Under the pieces are notes generated by a model. The model was not told the origin of the DNA and made no database searches. It saw nothing but the letters and a program-made list of their open reading frames with translations. From Actinomycetes bacterium (GTDB taxonomy: Bacteria > Actinomycetota > Actinomycetes > Actinomycetales > Micrococcaceae): 25,297 nt of DNA. Each line of letters opens with the position of its first letter. Position 1 is the first letter of the stretch. The stretch lies in NCBI GenBank assembly GCA_023426375.1, contig JAFAAV010000124.1, positions 1 through 25,297 of the forward strand, read 5' to 3'. Below, piece by piece: positions 1 through 9,041 of the stretch. A program made the translations under genes and the position numbers.

Positions 1-103
1 CGCCACTAATCCACCCCAGCAAGCTGGAGCATCATCGTTCGACTTGCATGTGTTAAGCACGCCGCCAGCGTTCGTCCTGAGCCAGGATCAAACTCTCCGT
101 CAA
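1..103 (-). rRNA. rrs: 16S ribosomal RNA, 5' end only (partial)
   Basis: On the minus strand the segment contains the universal 5' 16S sequence AGAGTTTGATCCTGGCTCAG (plus positions 77-96), followed by the conserved bases leading into V1 and a short V1 hairpin with the CCAGC-TTGC-TGG pattern and GGATTAGTGGCG. This pattern is typical of Micrococcaceae. Only about the first 100 nt are present; the gene continues off the left edge. The mature 5' end is placed at about 103 by alignment to E. coli numbering, so it is approximate to a few bases. The small ORFs that cross this region are not genes. Confidence 0.97.
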
Positions 104-219
104 AAAACACGACAGAAACCACAACCACACAGTGATTGCGGGATCCCAGCTGACACCCAACACCCCAGGAAACGGGAAAACACCCCGGGGCATCAGGCCA
201 TCAACCAAAAAAATAAAAC

Positions 220-270
220 ATTCTTGGTATCAACAAACTAGGCACACTATTGAGTTGACAAACAACAAAC
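220..270 (-). promoter_or_regulatory. rRNA leader conserved element (antitermination/processing)
   Basis: On the minus strand the leader carries TTTGTCAACTCAATAGTGTG followed closely by GTTTGTTGATACCA. From memory, closely similar 'GAGAACTCAATAGTGTGCC' elements precede actinobacterial 16S genes and are associated with rRNA processing or antitermination. That role is family knowledge and is not shown here. The remainder of 104-337 is transcribed leader in which I see no gene. Confidence 0.5.
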
Positions 271-313
271 CACTCTTCCTGCCGCTCGGGCTGGAAGTCG
301 GTTGCGATCTGCA

Positions 314-343
314 AGCTTAGGTGAGATCGGAACGGCGGGTCAA
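314..343 (-). promoter_or_regulatory. Candidate rrn promoter P1 (proximal)
   Basis: Minus strand: -35 TTGACC (338-343), an 18-bp spacer, and -10 TAAGCT (314-319). This is the best -35 match in the leader. It would start transcription near 306, about 200 nt before the 16S 5' end. Called by eye against the sigma-70-type consensus. Confidence 0.5.
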
Positions 344-406
344 ATCCAGGTGAACTCTTGGTTCGCCTCTGTATGTCGCCTTGCGATCTCTTGCTTGCGG
401 GGATTC

Positions 407-434
407 ACCTTACCACATCCTCGGCGTCTTGCAA
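407..434 (-). promoter_or_regulatory. Candidate rrn promoter P2
   Basis: Minus strand: -35 TTGCAA (429-434), a 16-bp spacer, and -10 TAAGGT (407-412). It is consistent with the tandem promoters usual ahead of rRNA operons, but is supported only by consensus matching. Confidence 0.45.
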
Positions 435-515
435 CACCGTCAGATCGCTCGGATCGGTCCCTTGTCACCGGTCTGCGGCTCCTTTTTCAGGAACCTCGCC
501 GCGGCGACTCGGTAG

Positions 516-544
516 ACATTACACACTTGCCGAGGGAACGACAA
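516..544 (-). promoter_or_regulatory. Candidate rrn promoter P3 (distal)
   Basis: Minus strand: -35 TTGTCG (539-544), a 17-bp spacer, and -10 TAATGT (516-521). Its -35 overlaps the trailing arm of the hairpin that follows mak-glgB, so termination of the glucan operon and rrn initiation would occupy the same bases. A moderate consensus match only. Confidence 0.35.
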
Positions 545-582
545 ACCCGCGGAACGAACCTCTCGATTCGCGCCGCGGGTTT
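543..582 (-). terminator. Hairpin terminator after mak-glgB
   Basis: A perfect 10-bp inverted repeat, AAACCCGCGG (543-552) and CCGCGGGTTT (573-582), with a 20-nt loop lies 12 nt beyond the glgB stop. On the minus strand the 3' arm ends in GGGTTTGTCG, a short interrupted T stretch, so intrinsic termination is plausible but not ideal. It separates the glucan operon from the co-oriented rRNA operon. Confidence 0.6.
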
Positions 583-594
583 GGTCGTGAAGGG

Positions 595-3500
595 TTACTT
601 GTCAGCCCTGGTCGACTGCGATGCGGGCTTGAAGTAGAGCACCGCCAGCGGAGGCACCGTCATTTCGGCTGATGCGGGCTTACCGTTGTAGGCGCCCTCA
701 GTGGCAGTGATCTTTCCGAGGTTGCCCACGCCTGATCCTCCGAAGATTTCGGAGTCCGTGTTCAGGACCTCGTCCCAGTCGCCGGCCCACGGCATACCCA
801 CTCGGAAGTTCTCGTGGGGGTTACCCGCGAAGTTGGCAATGCACACCAGCGGATTACCCTGATCGTCCCAGCGTGTGAACGACAAAGTATTCCGCCCGGC
901 ATCGTTTGCGTCGATCCATTCGAAACCCGAAGGGTCGTTGTCTCGGACGTACAGAGCCGGTGTGTTCCGGTAGATCTCGTTGAGGTTCTTCACGAGCTCC
1001 TGCACACCGTGGTGCGGCGGAGTCTCGGAAAGCCACCAGTCCAGGCCGTGCTCCTGCGACCATTCGGATTCCTGGGCGTACTCGGTGCCCATGAAGATCA
1101 GCTGCTTACCCGGGTGGGCCCACATGTATGCGAGGTAGGCACGCACGTTGGCCAGCTGCTGCCACCGGTCACCCGGCATCTTGCGCAGCAAGGAACCCTT
1201 GCCGTACACGACCTCGTCGTGGGAAATGGGGAGGATGAAGTTCTCGGAGTACGCGTAGACCATCGAGAACGTGGCCTTGTTGTGGTGATAGTGACGGTTG
1301 AACGGATCCTCCGCCATGTACTCCAGGCTGTCGTGCATCCAGCCCATGTTCCACTTGATTCCGAAGCCGAGACCCCCGGCTTCGGTGGGCTTGGTGACGC
1401 CGGGGAACGAGGTGGATTCCTCAGCGATCATCACAATGCCCGGGTTACGGCGGTAGGCCGTGGCATTGGCTTCCTGAAGGAATCCGATGGCCTCGAGGTT
1501 CTCGCGACCACCGTACTTGTTGGGTTCCCACTCGCCGTCGTTACGGGAGTAATCGAGGTAGAGCATGGAAGCCACCGCGTCCACGCGCAGACCGTCAATG
1601 TGGTACTCCTCGAGCCAGTAATTGGCGTTCGCCACCAGGAAGTTGCGCACCTCGGAACGGCCGTAATCGAAGATCAGCGTGCCCCAGTCCTTGTGCTCAC
1701 CCCGACGGGGATCCGAGTGCTCGTAGAGCGGCTCGCCGTCGAAATTCGCAAGCGCCCACTCGTCCTTGGGGAAGTGGCCCGGAACCCAGTCCACGAGCAC
1801 CCCGATTCCAGCCTGGTGCAACTGATCCACCAGATAACGGAACTCGTCCGGGGACCCGAAACGGGAGGACGGCGCGTAGTAGGAGGTGACCTGGTAACCC
1901 CAGGAACCTCCGAAGGGGTGTTCGGCAACCGGCATGAGCTCCACGTGGGTAAAGCCCTGCCAGGTCAGGTACTCGACCAGTTCACGGGCGAGATCCACGT
2001 AGTCCAGGCCCTTGCGCCACGAACCGATGTGCAGTTCGTACACGCTCATCGGAGCGTTGTGCGGATCGGTCTGAGCTCGTTTGGCCATCCATTCCGAGTC
2101 CTGGAACTCGTAGTTCGATTCGAAAACCCGCGACGCAGTGGACGGAGGAACTTCCGTTCCGAAAGCCATGGGGTCGGCCTTATCTCGCCAGGAACCGTCA
2201 CGGCCCTGAACGCGGAACTTGTACGTGTCGCCGGAACCCATGCCCGGAATGAACAGTTCCCAGATGCCGCTGGATCCCAGCGAACGCATCGCGTGCTCGG
2301 AACCGTCCCACCCGTTGAAGTCGCCGATGACGCGCACAGCGCGTGCGTTCGGGGCCCACACGGCGAAGCTCACGCCCTGGATATCGCCCATGGCGGAGGG
2401 GTACCGGTGAACATGGGCACCGAGCGCGGTCCACAGGGTTTCGTGGCGGCCTTCACCGATCAGATGCAGATCCAATTCGCCCAGGGTCGGGGCAAAGCGA
2501 TACGGGTCATCGAGAACCTGCGGTTCTTGTCCGCTATAGGTCACTTCGACGCGGTAATCGGGGATCCGCCCCTTCTCATGGCTGGGAACAACGCCCGAGA
2601 AAATTCCGCCCCACTCGTGTTCGAGCGGGTACAGGCCGTCCACCGTGCGCACCGAAACTTCGGTGGCGAATCGACGCAACGTACGAATGGTGACCGTACC
2701 GTCGCCATTCGGATGAGCACCGAGCACCGAGTGCGGGTCGTGGTATCGGCCTTCCGCCACCGCGGCCAGGACCTCTTCGGAAACGGGCGCGGGCCGGCCC
2801 TGGTCGGACTGCCCGGCATCATTCTCCGAATTCTGCGACTGCTCCGCAGGCACGGGCTGCTGCTTGCCCGTGGGCGCCGGCTCACTTGAGGTCACCGGAG
2901 TTTGTTGGGGATCCTGCTCTCGCTCGGTACTCACTACTTCCTCAGTTCTGAAGGTGTCGTTGGAGTTCGGTTGATCGTCCGTCGTGTCAGTCACGGTACG
3001 GGAGCTTGCGGCTCGGAGCGAGCGCATGACAGCGTTCGCGGGCACGTCGACCCAGTCCGGACGATTACGCTGCTCGTACACGACCTCGTACAACGCTTTG
3101 TCCAGCCACAATGCTTGGAACAGCACCGATTCGGTGTCGAGGCTCTGCTCACTGGTCTCTTGATAACCAGCCAGAAACGCCGACGACGCCGCTCGCGTCC
3201 ACTCCTGCGCGTCACCGGATTCCTCGCGGCCGGCCATAGCACCGGCGTAGTCCAGTGATCGAAGCATGCCCACCACATCACGCAGCGCCACATCGGGGCG
3301 CACGCGTTCCTTGATGGGACGCAATGGTTCACCTTCGAAATCGAGGATCTTGAAGCCGTTGTCCTTGTTGTACAGCACCTGACCGAGGTGATAGTCACCG
3401 TGGATGCGCTGCAGTGGTGGCAGCTCACGCAGACCTTCGAGCTCGTCCATGAGTGACTCGAGGGTGGACTCGAACTCGCTGAATCGGTCGCCGCACACAC

Positions 3501-4680
3501 CCCAGGCCCACCGCAGACGCCCCGAGATGTCCTGCAAGAAGGCATCGCGGGCATCGTGATCCGCGGTGATCGGGTCGAAGGCGCTGACCAAGTCCGCATG
3601 GACCCGCGCGGTGGTCGCACCCAGTTCACGAGCAAGGGTGGTGAAATCGCCGCCGCTCTTGGCCCTGTCGACCGCCATTTGCCATGCGTCCTGCGCGTGA
3701 TCGACGAAATGCGCGGCCACAGCGAGCTGGCCCGCGGTGGTCACCAACCCTTGACGCCATTGGGCATCGATCCACCCTGCTGTGGCGGGCACCGCCGAGG
3801 AACCCTGAGATGTGAGTTCCACACCCACCTCGACGTCCGGGTTACGGCCCTCCCCCACCACGCGGAAGAACTTCACGATCACCGCGTCACCGCGCAGGGC
3901 AGGATCCGAACCGGTCTCGGAGGGAGGCGGTGTGAGGATCACCGAAGTGTTCGACTGCTCCGAAGAGATCACTCGAACCTGGTCGGAACTGGAGATCCGG
4001 TACTGGGTGTTGAGCGCACCGGTGTACTTGCCGTGCAGACCCATGCCATGCCGAAGGACACCGCCCACACCCAGCTGGGTGTCCATGATGCGCAGCACCG
4101 CGTCCAGGAACGCTGCATCGCCCACGGCGTCGTACAGATAGAACCTGCTGGCGTGCTCTTCGTCCATTTCAAAACTGGGCGAAATTCGGGGTTCGTGCTG
4201 CGTGGTCCCCGCCTCGGACGCATGGCCCTTGGACGCGTGGTTTTTCTGCGCCTCGGGGGGAAGGCCGGCCGAGTCTGCTGAGTCCCCCGAGCGGCGTCGT
4301 TCCCAGAACGAACCCGCCTGCTGGACCGCGCGCCGCAGGAAGGAAGCGGAGGCATCCACACCAGCCACGATCTGCTCGGGCAGAGCACGGTTGGGACCGC
4401 CGCCCTGGTAGGACCCGATCAGGTAACGCTCGTACTCGGGCAGAGGCTCCGTGGTGCGGACCACCGGGACGTTCAACAGCTCGGTGCGATCACCCACCGT
4501 GGCCTGCACCAGGTAGACCATGCGATCCCGCACCACAGAATTCGGCTCCTCGGGATCGAGGTACAATTGCACGCGACCCGCGACATTGACCTTGATCTCT
4601 TGCGCCGTGGCCGTGAACGGGAACCAACGTTGCCGCGGCAACCAGTCACGCAACCGGTCCAGAACCTGTTGATCCGTCAT
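595..4680 (-). CDS. glgB: Maltokinase-GlgB fusion: maltose 1-phosphate synthesis and 1,4-alpha-glucan branching
   Basis: 1361 aa, about twice a normal GlgB. Residues 1-555 resemble actinobacterial maltokinase (Mak/Pep2): the N-terminus has the LPRQRWFP pattern, and the aminoglycoside-phosphotransferase-like core shows HGDYHLGQVL (catalytic Asp about 429) and DFEG (447-450). A low-complexity stretch at about 126-172 interrupts the N-lobe. Residues about 560-632 are a Ser/Thr/Gln/Glu-rich linker. Residues about 640-1361 are a full-length branching enzyme: a GlgB N-domain (YHDPHSVLGAHP), CBM48 (FAVWAPNARAVRVIGDFNGW), and a GH13 barrel with nucleophile D1034 (LRVDAV), acid/base E1087 (IAEEST) and D1155 (SHDEVV). 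Mak makes maltose 1-phosphate for GlgE; GlgB adds alpha-1,6 branches to the GlgE product. ATG start with GGGAAGTGGGG upstream; 50 nt follow treS. Both halves keep their catalytic residues, so it is probably bifunctional. Cytosolic. Confidence 0.95.
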   Translation of the reverse strand: MTDQQVLDRLRDWLPRQRWFPFTATAQEIKVNVAGRVQLYLDPEEPNSVVRDRMVYLVQATVGDRTELLNVPVVRTTEPLPEYERYLIGSYQGGGPNRALPEQIVAGVDASASFLRRAVQQAGSFWERRRSGDSADSAGLPPEAQKNHASKGHASEAGTTQHEPRISPSFEMDEEHASRFYLYDAVGDAAFLDAVLRIMDTQLGVGGVLRHGMGLHGKYTGALNTQYRISSSDQVRVISSEQSNTSVILTPPPSETGSDPALRGDAVIVKFFRVVGEGRNPDVEVGVELTSQGSSAVPATAGWIDAQWRQGLVTTAGQLAVAAHFVDHAQDAWQMAVDRAKSGGDFTTLARELGATTARVHADLVSAFDPITADHDARDAFLQDISGRLRWAWGVCGDRFSEFESTLESLMDELEGLRELPPLQRIHGDYHLGQVLYNKDNGFKILDFEGEPLRPIKERVRPDVALRDVVGMLRSLDYAGAMAGREESGDAQEWTRAASSAFLAGYQETSEQSLDTESVLFQALWLDKALYEVVYEQRNRPDWVDVPANAVMRSLRAASSRTVTDTTDDQPNSNDTFRTEEVVSTEREQDPQQTPVTSSEPAPTGKQQPVPAEQSQNSENDAGQSDQGRPAPVSEEVLAAVAEGRYHDPHSVLGAHPNGDGTVTIRTLRRFATEVSVRTVDGLYPLEHEWGGIFSGVVPSHEKGRIPDYRVEVTYSGQEPQVLDDPYRFAPTLGELDLHLIGEGRHETLWTALGAHVHRYPSAMGDIQGVSFAVWAPNARAVRVIGDFNGWDGSEHAMRSLGSSGIWELFIPGMGSGDTYKFRVQGRDGSWRDKADPMAFGTEVPPSTASRVFESNYEFQDSEWMAKRAQTDPHNAPMSVYELHIGSWRKGLDYVDLARELVEYLTWQGFTHVELMPVAEHPFGGSWGYQVTSYYAPSSRFGSPDEFRYLVDQLHQAGIGVLVDWVPGHFPKDEWALANFDGEPLYEHSDPRRGEHKDWGTLIFDYGRSEVRNFLVANANYWLEEYHIDGLRVDAVASMLYLDYSRNDGEWEPNKYGGRENLEAIGFLQEANATAYRRNPGIVMIAEESTSFPGVTKPTEAGGLGFGIKWNMGWMHDSLEYMAEDPFNRHYHHNKATFSMVYAYSENFILPISHDEVVYGKGSLLRKMPGDRWQQLANVRAYLAYMWAHPGKQLIFMGTEYAQESEWSQEHGLDWWLSETPPHHGVQELVKNLNEIYRNTPALYVRDNDPSGFEWIDANDAGRNTLSFTRWDDQGNPLVCIANFAGNPHENFRVGMPWAGDWDEVLNTDSEIFGGSGVGNLGKITATEGAYNGKPASAEMTVPPLAVLYFKPASQSTRADK

Positions 4681-4730
4681 TGTGTGTTCCCCACTTCCCT
4701 CACATACGTTTTCGTGGAGTGCCGCGCTGA

Positions 4731-6500
4731 TCAGTCGTTACGCGCGGGCTTGATGATGGGCATCGCGATCGTCTCCGGGTGCGCACCGTCCACCGACGGC
4801 GCACTGCGCAGCCGCAACCAGAAGAAGTCCTGCGAACCCAGGGTGATGCGGTAGCGACCGGACTCATCGAACTCGCCGAAAGGTTCACCACCGAACAGTT
4901 CACGGGTGCCACGACCCGCGTACTCGGGCAGCGTGAGTGAACAGCTGGCCGGCACGTGAGAGAGGTTGAAGATGCACAGCAAGGTTTCCCCGTGTTCGTC
5001 ATCCGCATCTCGCGGATCCAGACGACGCAGGAACGCGAGTACCGACTCGTGGTCCGTATCCACGTTCACGTAATCACCCATGCCGAAGGCCGGGTGTGCC
5101 TTGCGCACCATGAGCATTTGGCGAATCCAGTGCAACAGCGACGACGACGACGCCAGCTGGGTCTCCACGTTGGTCTGCGTGTAGTTGTACACCAGCGACT
5201 GGATCACGGGCAGATACAGCTTGCCCGGATCAGCGGTGGAGAATCCCGCATTGCGGTCGGGGGTCCACTGCATGGGTGTACGAGAGGCATCGCGGTCGTC
5301 CAACCAGATGTTGTCGCCCATACCGATCTCATCGCCGTAGTACAGGAACGGTGACCCGGGCAATGACAACAGCAGCGCGTGGGCGAGTTCGAGCTCGGCG
5401 CGAGAATTGTCGAGCAACGGGGCCAGGCGGCGTCGAATACCGATGTTCGCTCGCATGCGGGAATCCGGGGCATACCAGCCGAGCATGGCCTGGCGCTCTT
5501 CGCTCGTGACCATCTCCAAGGTCAACTCATCGTGGTTGCGCAAGAAGGTGCCCCACTGCGTTCCCGAAGGAATTTCTGGCGTGTTCTCCATGGTGGAGAC
5601 GATGGGCTCCGCTTTCTGGTCACGCAGCGCGTAGTAGATGCGCGGCATGATCGGGAAGTGGAAGCACATGTGGCACTCGGGCGAGGTCTCGGTACCGAAG
5701 TACTCCACGACCTCATGAGGCATCTGGTTGGCCTCAGCAATGATCACTCGACCGGGGTACAACTCGTCCACCATGGTGCGCAGTTTGACCAGGAAGTCAT
5801 GAGTGCCCGGGAGGTTCTCACAATTGGTGCCTTCCTCCTCGACCAGGTAGGGGATGGCATCCGCACGGAAACCGTCGATGCCCATGTCCAGCCAGAACTT
5901 GACCACGTCGAACACGGCCTCGACGACCTTGGGATTCTCGAAGTTGAGGTCCGGCTGGTGCGAGAAGAAGCGATGCCAGAAGAACTGTCGACGCACGGGG
6001 TCGAAGGTCCAGTTGGACTCTTCGGTATCCACGAAGATGATGCGTGCGTCCTGGTACTTCTCGTCCGTGTCGGACCAGACGTAGAAATCTCCGAAAGGTC
6101 CCTCAGGGTCCTCGCGTGAGGCCTGGAACCACGGGTGCTGATCCGACGTGTGGTTCAGTGGAAGGTCGGTGATCACGCGCAGACCGCGGGCATGGGCCTC
6201 CGCCACGAGCCGCTTGAAGTCGCTGACGGTACCGAACTCGTCCAGCACGGAGTAGTAATCCGAGATGTCATAACCGCCGTCACGCAACGGCGATTCGTAG
6301 AACGGCGGAATCCACAGACAGTCGATCCCCAACCACTGCAGGTAATCCAATTTGTCGATCAGCCCGGAGAAATCTCCGGAGCCGTCGCCATTGGCGTCAG
6401 AGAATGCCCGCACCAGAACTTCATAGAAGACGGCTTTACGGAACCAGTCCGGATCGTGCGAGATACCCGGCGCATTGAGGTGGAAGGGTGTGCTGGTCAT
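4731..6500 (-). CDS. treS: Trehalose synthase (maltose alpha-D-glucosyltransferase)
   Basis: 589 aa, usual TreS length. A GH13 enzyme that interconverts trehalose and maltose. The N-terminus (WFRKAVFYEVLVRAFSDANG) is characteristic of TreS. Catalytic residues read as nucleophile D214 (GFRADAIPYL), acid/base E256 (IIAEANQ) and D324 (RNHDELT). The maltokinase domain often fused to the TreS C-terminus in other bacteria is absent; it sits on the next gene, fused to GlgB. Middle gene of the glgE-treS-mak-glgB operon, 78 nt after glgE with a perfect hairpin in that gap, and 50 nt before mak-glgB. The ribosome site is weak (GAGAGG about 15 nt upstream), so expression may depend on context. Confidence 0.96.
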   Translation of the reverse strand: MTSTPFHLNAPGISHDPDWFRKAVFYEVLVRAFSDANGDGSGDFSGLIDKLDYLQWLGIDCLWIPPFYESPLRDGGYDISDYYSVLDEFGTVSDFKRLVAEAHARGLRVITDLPLNHTSDQHPWFQASREDPEGPFGDFYVWSDTDEKYQDARIIFVDTEESNWTFDPVRRQFFWHRFFSHQPDLNFENPKVVEAVFDVVKFWLDMGIDGFRADAIPYLVEEEGTNCENLPGTHDFLVKLRTMVDELYPGRVIIAEANQMPHEVVEYFGTETSPECHMCFHFPIMPRIYYALRDQKAEPIVSTMENTPEIPSGTQWGTFLRNHDELTLEMVTSEERQAMLGWYAPDSRMRANIGIRRRLAPLLDNSRAELELAHALLLSLPGSPFLYYGDEIGMGDNIWLDDRDASRTPMQWTPDRNAGFSTADPGKLYLPVIQSLVYNYTQTNVETQLASSSSLLHWIRQMLMVRKAHPAFGMGDYVNVDTDHESVLAFLRRLDPRDADDEHGETLLCIFNLSHVPASCSLTLPEYAGRGTRELFGGEPFGEFDESGRYRITLGSQDFFWLRLRSAPSVDGAHPETIAMPIIKPARND

Positions 6501-6542
6501 GATCGGTTGCTGTGGCCTCTCGAAGAAGTCGACGTGGGAACA

Positions 6543-6573
6543 GTGGTGGTGCGAGTCCTGCTCGCACCACCAC
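6543..6573 (-). repeat. Perfect 13-bp hairpin between glgE and treS
   Basis: GTGGTGGTGCGAG (6543-6555) and CTCGCACCACCAC (6561-6573) pair perfectly around a 5-nt loop. On the minus strand it begins 5 nt after the glgE stop and ends 42 nt before the treS ATG. No T-run follows (CACTGTTCCC), so it is more likely an mRNA stabiliser, processing site or partial attenuator than a full terminator. Confidence 0.7.
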
Positions 6574-6578
6574 GGGGA

Positions 6579-8981
<2,403 letters not shown>

Positions 8982-9009
8982 AGGAGTGTCCTAATCGAAC
9001 TATGAAGAA

Positions 9010-9026
9010 GGGACGCGTTCCGTCCC
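9010..9026. promoter_or_regulatory. Palindrome in the glgE/glgP divergent region (possible operator)
   Basis: GGGACG (9010-9015), a 5-bp spacer, and CGTCCC (9021-9026) form a perfect 6-bp inverted repeat within the only 60 bp between divergent glgE and glgP. It lies immediately upstream of the proposed glgP -10 (9029). A second short palindrome, TAGGA-N3-TCCTA (8981-8993), covers the glgE ribosome site. A shared regulator is an inference from position only. Confidence 0.35.
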
Positions 9027-9028
9027 GG

Positions 9029-9034
9029 TAGGCT
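9029..9034 (+). promoter_or_regulatory. Candidate -10 of a leaderless glgP transcript
   Basis: TAGGCT lies 7 nt before the GTG start, so initiation at the usual distance would place the RNA 5' end at or next to the start codon. No good Shine-Dalgarno is present and no clear -35 is visible. Confidence 0.45.
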
Positions 9035-9041
9035 CGCACGT

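Noticed and set aside
814..2889. 691-codon plus-strand open frame opposite mak-glgB
   Set aside because: It is antisense to a gene with complete catalytic motifs, its translation has no recognisable domain, and long antisense frames are common in high-GC DNA.
6543..6573. glgE-treS hairpin as the end of an insertion sequence or a REP element
   Set aside because: No transposase or flanking duplication, and no second copy in the window; the shared CACCAC with the hairpin at 22044 is too short to matter.
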